From the NCBI GenBank assembly GCA_964581355.1, contig CAZOOA010000009.1, positions 1 to 64,000 on the forward strand: a DNA stretch of 64,000 bases, given 5' to 3'. This document shows, in pieces, positions 42,861 through 50,815 of this stretch. The stretch comes from CAZOOA01 sp964581355. Its GTDB lineage: Bacteria; Bacillota; Dethiobacteria; DTU022; UBA8154. Position 1 is the first letter of the stretch, and the number at the start of each line of letters is the position of its first letter. A model generated the notes under the pieces. That model did not search any database. It worked only from the letters and a program-made list of their open reading frames with translations, and was not told the DNA's origin. The translations under genes were made by a program, and so were the position numbers.

Positions 42861-43172
42861 ATGATTAAAGTAACTGTATTTTATCCCAGCGGGGCAGGCA
42901 AGAAGTTTGACATGGACTATTACTGCAACAAGCATATGCCCTTTGTCCAGCAAAAGGTGGGAGATGCTTGCAAAAAAGTGGCGGTGGAAGCGGGGCTGGG
43001 GGGAGTAGAACCGGGTTCGCCTCCAGTCTATGTTGCCATGGGGCACCTGTATTTTGAATCGGTAGAAGCTTTTCAAACCTCCTTCGGGCCTCATGCCGAG
43101 GAAATCATGGCTGACATTCCGAACTATACCGATATTCAGCCCATGATTCAAGTCAGTGAAGTGAAAATGTAG
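42861..43172 (+). CDS. EthD-family dimeric alpha/beta barrel protein
   Basis: 103 aa; ATG at 42861 with AAAGGAG upstream. KVTVFYPSGAGKKFDMDYYCNKHMPFVQQKVG is the start of the EthD/ferredoxin-like fold, in which DxxYYxxxHxP is conserved. Small stress or degradative enzymes of this family bind aromatic or hydrophobic substrates; the function here is unknown. TGTTATAAT (42726-42734) is an extended -10 upstream. A strong terminator follows at 43276-43302. Confidence 0.8.
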   Translation: MIKVTVFYPSGAGKKFDMDYYCNKHMPFVQQKVGDACKKVAVEAGLGGVEPGSPPVYVAMGHLYFESVEAFQTSFGPHAEEIMADIPNYTDIQPMIQVSEVKM

Positions 43173-43275
43173 GGTTCAGGGACTCAGCAGCAGAAATAGA
43201 ATGGCATAGGGTTTTTTCCTTTTCGCTTTGCATGTCCAGGCAGGGTCCAACAGGGACTTGAGCGTTCCTTACAAT

Positions 43276-43302
43276 TACAGCCGGTCTTTGCCGGCTGTTT
43301 TT
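43276..43302 (+). terminator. strong intrinsic terminator
   Basis: ACAGCCGG (43276-43283) pairs with CCGGCTGT (43290-43297), loop TCTTTG, then a run of T residues. Confidence 0.88.
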
Positions 43303-43381
43303 TGCTGATTTCACTTTATTTAGTTGCAGGAAAGGGGACGGTTTACGCTCATTTTTAAATTAACCTCCGGGAGAAAACAAA

Positions 43382-45445
43382 ATGTTGGATTTCAACACGA
43401 TGAAAAAATACAGCAACAGTGTTCCCACTGTTGGGGGAAGGGTTTTGCGGCTTTCCCTTGTTTTGGCGGCGGTTTGCTCAGTCGTCATTGTTTTGCTGAT
43501 TATAGCGGCGAGGCCGGGTGAAGTTCAAAGCGGTGAACTGAGTTTTACTATTCTTCATACCAACGATGAGCATTCCGCCCTTCTGCCCCACACCCTGACC
43601 GTAAACGAAGGGATTGCCGGTGAGGACCACTACAGGATAGGAGGTTTTGCCCGCCTGGCCATGGCCATTGAACAGGTACGGCAGGAAAAGCAGGTGCAGG
43701 GGGAGCCGGTGCTGCTTTTCAATGCAGGGGATTTCCTGGGCGGCGCTGCATTCGGGTGGTTGGCGCCTCACGGGTATTCACCGGAAATCAAGCTGCTGCA
43801 GGAAATGGGATACGATGCCGTGGTAATCGGGAACCATGAGTATGACTACGGGCCTGATACCCTGGCTGATTACCTGCTGCGGGCCGGCTATCCCGGGGCT
43901 CATCAAGAAACGGTAGTGTTGGCGGCTAACACCAGGGCTCCAGAAGATCACCCCCTGGCTTCCCGCCAGCTGTACCTGCTGGACCAGGTTTTCGAGCTGA
44001 AAAACGGGCTGAAAATTGGTGTTTTCGGGCTGATTGGTGAAGACGCTATAAATGTGACAGCCGATACCGGCGAACTGGAATTCCAGGACCAAAGCCAGGT
44101 TGCCCGGGATGCCCTATCCCGCCTGGAAGAACAGGGGGCCGATGTGATTGTTGCGGTTACCCATTCCGGGGTGGATGAAGACAGGGAGTTGGCCCGAGAT
44201 GTCCCGGGAATCGATATTATCGTGGGAGGACACTGTCATACCGCCCTTGATGAGCCGGTTATGGAAGGCAAGACGATTATTGTCCAGGCAGGATACATGG
44301 TCGAATTCCTGGGGCAGCTGGAGCTGGCTTATGATCCTGCTGGTGAAAAGGTCAGGGTGCGAAATGAAGAAAATGAAACCCCTTTTTTGCTTCCTATCGA
44401 CGACCGGTTTGAGCCGCACCCCGGGATAGCTTCCCTGGTGGATGCATACAAGGAAAAGCTGGATAATCTGGTGAGTGAAATGACCGACGGCAGGTTTGAG
44501 GATATCCTGGCTGCTGTAGCCCGTTCCGACTTTGAGATTACCAACAGGCCTCCCCTGCAGGAGACCCCTGCGGGAAACTTCATTACCGATGCCATGCGCC
44601 TGGTTACAGAAGAGGTGAGCGGTGAAAGAATGGATGTAGCCATCCAGGCCAACGGCAGTATCCGGGGCAGTTTTGTCCCGGTAAGCGAAGCAGGAAAGCC
44701 CGGGAAAATCTCTTTTTATGATATTACGGGAGTGGCCGGGTTGGGATACGGGGATGACGTTTACCCTGGCTACTCCATCATTACCACCTACCTTACCGGG
44801 GAAGAACTGCTGCGCCTGCTGGAGGTGGCAGCGCTGTTGGAAGAGCTTATGGGTGATACGTACTTCCTGCAGTTTTCCGGGCTTCGTTACAGCTACAACC
44901 CGCAGAATACTGTCCTGTTTACCATACCCTTCATGGACCAACCCCTGCCTTCCACCCGGGCTGTGGTGGAAGCGGAGCTTTACTCCGGAGAAGGGGTTCA
45001 GCCTGCCGGAGAAGGGGATTATCAGCCGTTGGAAAAGGGGGATGAAACCCTCTACCGCCTGGTAACCGATACCTACATTTTATCTTTTTTGCCCATGGTT
45101 GGGGAGTTGCTGCCGGGTCTGGAGATTGTGCCGAAAAATGCCGCTGGAGAACCTGTTCCCCTGGAACGGAAAGAAGAATTGACCGTGCCCCACAGGGGCC
45201 GGGAACTGAAAGTTTGGGAAACGGTAGTGGAGTATGCCGCCTCCCAACCCCCGGGGGAAGACGGTGTGCCCGCTATACCGGAACTTTACAGCGATACCTC
45301 GGGGCGGATCAACCAGGTTTCCACTTTTCCCCTGGTGGCCTGGATATACCTGGGGATTGCGGCGTTGGCTGCAGGTTTTTGTTTCCTGCTGCGGCGCCGC
45401 TGGCGCAGAAATAAAATGAAACACCACGCAAGCTTTTACCGGTGA
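43382..45445 (+). CDS. membrane-anchored 5'-nucleotidase / metallophosphatase
   Basis: 687 aa, GGGAG 8 nt before the ATG. An N-terminal signal anchor (about residues 20-42), then the metallophosphoesterase domain with the metal ligands in LHTNDEHSALLP, GDFLGGAAFGW, VIGNHEYDYG and VGGHCHTALDEP, then the 5'-nucleotidase C-terminal domain (ANGSIRGSF, GYGDDVYPGYSI). The C-terminus has a transmembrane helix and an arginine-rich tail (LLRRRWRRNK), so it stays attached outside the cell. It hydrolyses extracellular nucleotides, nucleotide sugars or cyclic phosphodiesters for phosphate and nucleoside salvage. Confidence 0.9.
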   Translation: MLDFNTMKKYSNSVPTVGGRVLRLSLVLAAVCSVVIVLLIIAARPGEVQSGELSFTILHTNDEHSALLPHTLTVNEGIAGEDHYRIGGFARLAMAIEQVRQEKQVQGEPVLLFNAGDFLGGAAFGWLAPHGYSPEIKLLQEMGYDAVVIGNHEYDYGPDTLADYLLRAGYPGAHQETVVLAANTRAPEDHPLASRQLYLLDQVFELKNGLKIGVFGLIGEDAINVTADTGELEFQDQSQVARDALSRLEEQGADVIVAVTHSGVDEDRELARDVPGIDIIVGGHCHTALDEPVMEGKTIIVQAGYMVEFLGQLELAYDPAGEKVRVRNEENETPFLLPIDDRFEPHPGIASLVDAYKEKLDNLVSEMTDGRFEDILAAVARSDFEITNRPPLQETPAGNFITDAMRLVTEEVSGERMDVAIQANGSIRGSFVPVSEAGKPGKISFYDITGVAGLGYGDDVYPGYSIITTYLTGEELLRLLEVAALLEELMGDTYFLQFSGLRYSYNPQNTVLFTIPFMDQPLPSTRAVVEAELYSGEGVQPAGEGDYQPLEKGDETLYRLVTDTYILSFLPMVGELLPGLEIVPKNAAGEPVPLERKEELTVPHRGRELKVWETVVEYAASQPPGEDGVPAIPELYSDTSGRINQVSTFPLVAWIYLGIAALAAGFCFLLRRRWRRNKMKHHASFYR

Positions 45446-45551
45446 ACCCTTTCCGGCCATTGGAAATAATCTATCGCTTAGCACAGCTGCGCTAAAAAAC
45501 CATCCAACTCTGACCGTGCAAGCCGGGATAAAAGCTGAGCCTGGGAAAAGC

Positions 45552-45590
45552 AACTGAGCATGTTGTTCAGTTTTATGGGGTTTTTTCGCC
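45552..45590 (+). terminator. probable intrinsic terminator
   Basis: AACTGA and TCAGTT with inner CA/TG pairs across a small loop, followed by TTTT and, 9 nt later, TTTTTT. It separates the nucleotidase from the glycyl radical operon. Confidence 0.5.
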
Positions 45591-45672
45591 GGCACAACTT
45601 GTGATAAGATATAAATATAATCATTCAACTAAGGTTCGCCTTGCAAGAGGGACGGACGAGGAGGAAAAAGAT

Positions 45673-48054
45673 ATGGACATTCCCTCAAACCCTTCCACTT
45701 CCCGCACATTGAAACTCCGGCGGGAACTGTGGGATGCGCAGCCTTCCATCTGCACGGAAAGGGCCAGGCTGGTAACGGAAGCCGACCGTCTCTTTGCCGG
45801 GGTGCCCCCGCTTATGCGCCGTGCCCTGACCCTGGAGCACATTCTTAAAAACATTTCCCTGCGTGTGGAAAAAGAAGAGCTGATCGTAGGCAGCATAACT
45901 TCCAGGAAAGTGGGAGCCATACTCTATCCCGAGTATTATGCCTGCCGCCTGGAGCCGGAGCTAAAACAGCTTTCTCAAAGGGAGCTGAACCCTTTTCAGC
46001 TTGAAGCGGACCAGGAAAAGGAACTGCGGGAAGAGATTTTCCCCTACTGGAAAAACCGCAATGTACAGGCCCTTTGTGCCTCCTATATGCCCACAGTTGC
46101 CCGCCAGGCATGGGAGTCGGTTCTGCCTTTTATTCTGACAGAGATTGCCGGCATTGCCCACTTTAATATTAACTACGAAAGAGTAATCAAGGAAGGGCTA
46201 CAAAGCACTGCAGATCAGATCAAGGAAAGGATAGAATTCCTGGAGAAAAAGGCCGGCCCCAAGCCCGGGGATCTGGAGACGCTGCTTTTTTACCGGGCAG
46301 CCTGGAAAGCGATAGATGCGGCCATGGGCTTGGGTCGGCGTTACCAGGTACTGCTGCAGGAACTGGCAGAAAGGGAAAATGATTGGCATAGAAAAAAAGA
46401 GCTGCTTGAGCTGGTCCAGGTATTTTCACAGATTCCTGCCGGCCCGGCCCGGAGCTTTCACGAAGGGTTGCAGTGTATCTGGTTGTTACAGCTGATCCTG
46501 CACCAGGAGAATTATGAACAGGGAGTTTCACCGGGACGCATGGACCAATATCTTTATACCCTCTATCATAAGGATTTGCAGGAGGGACGGCTGAACCGGG
46601 AAAAAGCCCTGGAACTGGTCGAGTGCCTGTGGATAAAAATGTGCGAATTCGCACCCTGCTTTGAACAGGCGACGGCCATGGCCTTCCAGGGCCTGCCGAC
46701 CAACCAGGCTGTGACCATCGGCGGGGTCGGCGAAAGAGGGGAAGATGCCAGCAATGAGCTTTCCCTGCTGCTTTTGGAAGCAACGGGCCGACTGCGGGTG
46801 AAACAGCCCAATCTTTCCCTGCGCTATCATCCGAACATCGATCCGGAGCTTTTTGGCCGTGCCTGCCAGACCCTGTTGGCTGGCGCTACCATGCCTTCCC
46901 TGTTTAATGACAGTGTAATTATGGAAAACTATAAAAATATGGGCCTTGAAGCGGAAGAAGCACGCAACTACTGCGTGATCGGCTGTGCCGAGCTGGCCCC
47001 TTCGGGCAATACCCTGGGGTCCACTGATGCTGCCCTGTTCAACCTGGGTCTCTGCCTGGAGTTGGCCCTGAACAATGGTTACAGCCGCTTATTTGGAATG
47101 CAGTTGGGCCCTTCCAGCGGTGACCCGTCTAATTTCAAAAACATGGAGGAAGTGCTGCAGGCATTTCAGTCCCAGGTCGCCTGGCTGGTCCGCCAGATGG
47201 TGGCCGGTCTTAATGCCATGGGATTAGTTCACAAACAGTTTTTCCCCACGCCTTTTGCCTCTTCCCTTTTGGACGGCTGCCTGGAACAGGGCCAAGATGC
47301 CACAGCTGGCGGGGCCCGTTACAACTGGAGCGGTGTGCAGGGGGTGGGCATTGCCGACGTTGCCGACTCTTTCACGGCCCTGGAGATTTTGGTGTTCCGC
47401 CAAAAGAAAATGAGCATGAATGAAATGGTCGAAGCGCTGAATAATAACTTTCAGGACCCCTTATTGGAGCAGCAGCTGTTGTCCCTTCCCAAGTACGGCA
47501 ATGACCGGGAGATCCCCGACATGTATGCTTCTACCGTAATGGAAGTCTTTGCCGGAGAAGTGGAAAAATATCAAAATACCCGGGGAGGCCCCTATATCGC
47601 CGGTTTTTATTCCATGACCACCCATAATGTTTTCGGAAGTATGCTGGGCGCTCTGCCTTCGGGGAAAAAAGCACACCAATCCCTGGCTGACGGGGTTTCT
47701 CCTACCCCGGGCAACGACCAAAACGGGCCTACCGCTTCACTTAAATCGGTTTCCAGGTTAAATTACCAGGTGGCGCTTAACGGTTCCTCCTGCAACCAAA
47801 AATTCAACCCTGGCTTCCTGAGTAGAGGTGGCAGAGAAATAGTTCAGGCCCTGCTGCAGACGTACTTCCAGCTGGGAGGAATGCACCTTCAGCTCAACTG
47901 TGTCAGCCGGGAGACCCTCCTGGAAGCCCAGGAGAACCCGGAGAAGCACCCCGGGCTGCTGGTCCGCCTGACCGGCTACAGCGCCTACTTTGCCGACTTG
48001 AGCAAGGAACTCCAGGATGAGATTATCAGGAGAAGCGAACATGTCCCGGCCTGA
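45673..48054 (+). CDS. glycyl radical enzyme of the pyruvate formate-lyase family, uncharacterised subclass
   Basis: 793 aa; ATG at 45673 follows GAGGAGG. The glycyl radical motif is RLTGYSAYF with Gly768, 26 residues before the end. The active-site Cys438 is in YCVIGCAELAPSGN. The dehydratase-like subfamilies (glycerol, propanediol, hydroxyproline, choline lyase) have GCVE at this site; here the third residue is Ala, and the following residues are unusual. The Cys-x-Glu acid/base pair is kept, so C-X bond cleavage (water, amine or sulfonate elimination) is more likely than a formate-lyase reaction, which uses two adjacent Cys. The activase overlaps its end by 14 nt. The substrate is unknown. 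Confidence 0.87.
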   Translation: MDIPSNPSTSRTLKLRRELWDAQPSICTERARLVTEADRLFAGVPPLMRRALTLEHILKNISLRVEKEELIVGSITSRKVGAILYPEYYACRLEPELKQLSQRELNPFQLEADQEKELREEIFPYWKNRNVQALCASYMPTVARQAWESVLPFILTEIAGIAHFNINYERVIKEGLQSTADQIKERIEFLEKKAGPKPGDLETLLFYRAAWKAIDAAMGLGRRYQVLLQELAERENDWHRKKELLELVQVFSQIPAGPARSFHEGLQCIWLLQLILHQENYEQGVSPGRMDQYLYTLYHKDLQEGRLNREKALELVECLWIKMCEFAPCFEQATAMAFQGLPTNQAVTIGGVGERGEDASNELSLLLLEATGRLRVKQPNLSLRYHPNIDPELFGRACQTLLAGATMPSLFNDSVIMENYKNMGLEAEEARNYCVIGCAELAPSGNTLGSTDAALFNLGLCLELALNNGYSRLFGMQLGPSSGDPSNFKNMEEVLQAFQSQVAWLVRQMVAGLNAMGLVHKQFFPTPFASSLLDGCLEQGQDATAGGARYNWSGVQGVGIADVADSFTALEILVFRQKKMSMNEMVEALNNNFQDPLLEQQLLSLPKYGNDREIPDMYASTVMEVFAGEVEKYQNTRGGPYIAGFYSMTTHNVFGSMLGALPSGKKAHQSLADGVSPTPGNDQNGPTASLKSVSRLNYQVALNGSSCNQKFNPGFLSRGGREIVQALLQTYFQLGGMHLQLNCVSRETLLEAQENPEKHPGLLVRLTGYSAYFADLSKELQDEIIRRSEHVPA

Positions 48055-48982
48055 TGGAAAAGGGATGGTTTTTGACATCCAGCGTTTCAGCCTGCATGAC
48101 GGTCCGGGGATCCGGACAGCGGTTTTTTTTAAAGGCTGCCCCCTGCGCTGTCCCTGGTGCCAGAACCCGGAATCCTGGGAAAAAGCTCCCCAGCTAATGT
48201 ACAATGAAAACAGGTGCCTGCTCTGCGGAAAGTGCAAAGAGGCTTGTTCCCTGGGTGCGGTTCAATTTGCAGGTGGACAAGGAAACGACAGGGCTCATTT
48301 CCAGCGGGATTTCTGCCGCCGTTGTGAGAGTTTCAACTGCGTAAACACCTGCAGCGGCGGGGCCCTGCGGGTGGCAGGTTATTGGATGGAAGCGAAAGAA
48401 GTGGTCCGGGAGGCAAGAAAAGATGCTCCTTTCTATGAGAACTCCGGGGGTGGGGTAACCTTGACCGGGGGAGAGCCCCTTTTTCAACCCCGTTTTGCCC
48501 GGGAAATCCTGAAAGGGTGCCAAGATGAAGGGATCCATACGGCCGTGGAAACCTGCGGCCTGGCCGCTGAAGAATCTTTCAAGGACCTTTTCCCTTTTCT
48601 GGACCTGGTCCTTTATGATTTGAAAATACTTGACCCGGAAAAGCATTACCAGGTTACCGGTTGCGATAACGCGCTGATCAGGGAAAATGCCCGCTCTGTT
48701 ATCCGTGCCGGTAAACCAGTTTGTTTTCGTGTCCCCCTGGTCCCGTGGTTTACCGACGGGGAAGACAATCTTGCCTCCATTGGCAATTTCTTGAAAGAAG
48801 AAGGCTTTGACGGACCTGTAGAGCTGCTTCCCTACCATCAGTTCGGCCTGAACAAGTTTTTTCAGCTGGGGATGGAACCTCCCGAAGGTGAAATTGTCGA
48901 ACCGGCTCGGGAACGGGTAACAAAGGCGAAAACTGTCCTGCAGTCTTTGGGCTTGCAATGTGTCGTCGGTAATGAAAAATAA
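48041..48982 (+). CDS. glycyl radical enzyme activating enzyme (radical SAM)
   Basis: 313 aa from ATG at 48041, AGGAG 8 nt upstream; an earlier in-frame ATG at 48017 lies within the enzyme gene. The radical SAM cluster motif CPLRCPWC (Cys33, Cys37, Cys40) follows GPGIRTAVFFKG, and two ferredoxin-like Cys sets (CLLCGKCKEAC and CRRCESFNCVNTC) form the inserted cluster domain typical of activases of the GCVE-type glycyl radical enzymes. GGEPLFQ and VETCG complete the SAM-binding sites. It installs the radical on Gly768 of the neighbouring enzyme. Confidence 0.93.
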   Translation: MSRPDGKGMVFDIQRFSLHDGPGIRTAVFFKGCPLRCPWCQNPESWEKAPQLMYNENRCLLCGKCKEACSLGAVQFAGGQGNDRAHFQRDFCRRCESFNCVNTCSGGALRVAGYWMEAKEVVREARKDAPFYENSGGGVTLTGGEPLFQPRFAREILKGCQDEGIHTAVETCGLAAEESFKDLFPFLDLVLYDLKILDPEKHYQVTGCDNALIRENARSVIRAGKPVCFRVPLVPWFTDGEDNLASIGNFLKEEGFDGPVELLPYHQFGLNKFFQLGMEPPEGEIVEPARERVTKAKTVLQSLGLQCVVGNEK

Positions 48983-49002
48983 GCAATTCAAAACAGCAGT
49001 AC

Positions 49003-49100
49003 TTGCTCAGCGCTGTTTGCTAGCGAAGCTGTAGGGAAGGCTATAGCGAAGCAGGGCGCGGTTCTGGCGCTTCCGGAGCGCAGGAGAGGACCGACAGGAA
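49003..49100. repeat. dispersed repeat B, copy 2
   Basis: Begins TTGCTCAGCGCTGTTTGC and ends GACCGACAGGAA; about 80 percent identical to 28752-28828 apart from a 21-nt insertion (49041-49061). It lies directly after the activase gene. Confidence 0.7.
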
Positions 49101-49190
49101 AGCGCCAGAGTCTTTCTTTGCTGTGCGGAGTGTCACGCAATTACATCAAGGCCGAAGAGTTAAAAATAGTATTGTCTGGGAGCTTGTGGT

Positions 49191-49445
49191 ATGTTAAGTT
49201 ATCGTTTAAAAGTTGCTTGTTCGCCTCGGTTGTCGGCAACCGCCTGCTGGGGAAAAAGCCTTTTTTTCTTTCTCACCTGGTTACTTCCCGCTGCAATTGC
49301 GGCTGCCCGGTCTGTCTTTGGAGGGATCGGGCAGGAGAAGAACTGGACACTGGAGAAATAGAAAAGCTGTACAGGGAGGCAAAGGAAACAGTATTTACGG
49401 CAAATGTCATTTGGGGAGGTGAGCCTCTTTTTTTCTATGAATTTT
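49191..49445 (+). pseudogene. truncated, frameshifted radical SAM gene
   Basis: From ATG at 49191 (GGGAG upstream) one frame reads MLSYRLKVACS and TACWGK; after the T-run at about 49258-49268 the frame must shift to give KPFFLSHLVTSRCNCGCPVCLWRDR, with the CxxxCxxC motif, then WGGEPL. The homology then stops at about 49425 and the sequence runs into the leader of the next gene. Only the N-terminal third of a radical SAM domain remains, so this is a relic unless the T-run is a sequencing error. Confidence 0.65.
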
Positions 49446-49473
49446 TGACGAATGAAAGGAGTTGGGTAAGATC

Positions 49474-50052
49474 ATGATTTCACGCCTTGATCACGTCTCC
49501 ATTGCCGTGAGTGACTATGAAAAAGCACGCCATTTTTTCCAGGATGTTTTGGGTGCTGTAGGAGGTGCCGGTGAAGAACACCAGGAACTCCAGTTTTTTT
49601 GGAAGGTGTTTTCCCTGGGAGACCTTTCCCGTATCGAATTGATCAGCCCTACGGGTCCGGGCAGTTTCTTACATAAATTTTTGGACGGTAAGGAAGGTGC
49701 AGTCCACCACATTACCCTGGAGACGCCCGATATCAAAAAAGCCATGGAATTTTTGGATGAACAAGGTGTTCCCTATTTTGGTTACGATGAATACCCGGGC
49801 GGGGTTTGGAAGGAAGTTTACATCCACCCCCGGGATGCTTTCGGGGTCCTGGTCCAGATTGCCGAATTTCGGCCCGACGATTTCCTGGGCGACCCGGTCA
49901 AACTGCCCCGCGGACGGCGCTGGCAGGTGGAAAAAACCAGCCAGGGATGTTCTTTGACCCTTTCCCACCCCGGAGGAGGCACGGTTAAATTTGAACTGGA
50001 AAAAGAGGAGGCCAAACAGCTTTTAGCCGAGCTCCAGGAAGCGCTGGACTAG
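49474..50052 (+). CDS. VOC-family protein related to methylmalonyl-CoA epimerase
   Basis: 192 aa from ATG at 49474 (AAGGAG 12 nt upstream; a TTG at 49462 is in frame). The first 130 residues are two VOC half-domains: RLDHVSIAVSDYEKARHFF and VHHITLETPDIKKAMEFL, supplying two His metal ligands. The final ligand, normally Glu in GVLIEL, is Gln in GVLVQIAEF. The C-terminal 55 residues (after LPRGRRWQVEK) are an extension not found in the 130-140 aa epimerases. The reaction is therefore uncertain. It lies between the glycyl radical pair and a flavoprotein. Confidence 0.75.
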   Translation: MISRLDHVSIAVSDYEKARHFFQDVLGAVGGAGEEHQELQFFWKVFSLGDLSRIELISPTGPGSFLHKFLDGKEGAVHHITLETPDIKKAMEFLDEQGVPYFGYDEYPGGVWKEVYIHPRDAFGVLVQIAEFRPDDFLGDPVKLPRGRRWQVEKTSQGCSLTLSHPGGGTVKFELEKEEAKQLLAELQEALD

Positions 50053-50144
50053 CTTGCCCTCCGAGGACCCCGTGAAGGGACCATGGCGCTTTTTCGAGAA
50101 GACAACCGGACGGTCCACAAAAATATGATGACTGGAGGAACAGA

Positions 50145-50759
50145 ATGAAAATACTCGGTATTGTGGGAAGCCGCAGGAAAAAGGGAAATACCTCGTTGCT
50201 GGTCCAGGAAGCGCTAAAACCGTTCCAAGAACAAGGTATGGAGACAAACTTGGTTTTCCTGGGGGATTACGAGATCGTGGATTGCAATGGGTGTGAAAGC
50301 TGCAGGGAGACGTTAAAATGTGTAGTGGATGATGACATGCAAAAAATATATCCTCTGCTGCAGGAAGCTGATGCTGTTATTTTAGGCTCACCGGCTTATT
50401 TTTACAATGTTACTGCGGATGTGAAAGCCTTTATCGACAGGTGTTACTGCCATGAAGTTTTTGACCAAGAAGACCGTTCCGTCTGGGTGTCTGTCAGTGA
50501 AGCGCTGGGTGGAAAATATGCCGTTGTAATCGCTGTTTGTGAGCAGGAAAAAGAAGAAGATATGGGCTACACAGCGGTGGTAATGGAAAAATCCCTGGAA
50601 GCTTTGGGCTACAGGGTTGTCAGTACCGTTAAAGCGCTAAAACTTTTTGCTCCAGGAGAGGCGTTAAAAGATGTTAAAGCGCTGCAGGATGCCGGGCAGG
50701 CTGGTGAAAAAATGTTAAAGACCCTTCAATTGAAAAAGAAGCTGCAAAAGCAGTTATAA
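50145..50759 (+). CDS. iron-sulfur flavoprotein (NADPH-dependent FMN reductase-like)
   Basis: 204 aa, ribosome site GGAGG. MKILGIVGSRRKKGNTSLLV is the FMN phosphate loop of the flavodoxin-like reductases, followed by the compact cluster motif CNGCESCRETLKC, which matches the Cx2Cx2CxnC motif of iron-sulfur flavoproteins of anaerobes. GSPAYFYNVTADVKAFIDR is the flavin ring-binding segment. ISF proteins carry FMN and one [4Fe-4S] cluster and are linked to oxygen/peroxide detoxification and electron transfer from ferredoxin. Confidence 0.85.
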   Translation: MKILGIVGSRRKKGNTSLLVQEALKPFQEQGMETNLVFLGDYEIVDCNGCESCRETLKCVVDDDMQKIYPLLQEADAVILGSPAYFYNVTADVKAFIDRCYCHEVFDQEDRSVWVSVSEALGGKYAVVIAVCEQEKEEDMGYTAVVMEKSLEALGYRVVSTVKALKLFAPGEALKDVKALQDAGQAGEKMLKTLQLKKKLQKQL

Positions 50760-50815
50760 TTCAAACCCGGGAAAGGACAATAAAAAGCATCTACCAGGAC
50801 TTTTTCTTCTGATAA

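Noticed and set aside
44114..44941. 275-codon minus-strand frame
   Set aside because: Antisense to conserved 5'-nucleotidase motifs.
48194..48991. 265-codon minus-strand frame
   Set aside because: Antisense to the glycyl radical activase, which has all its Cys motifs.
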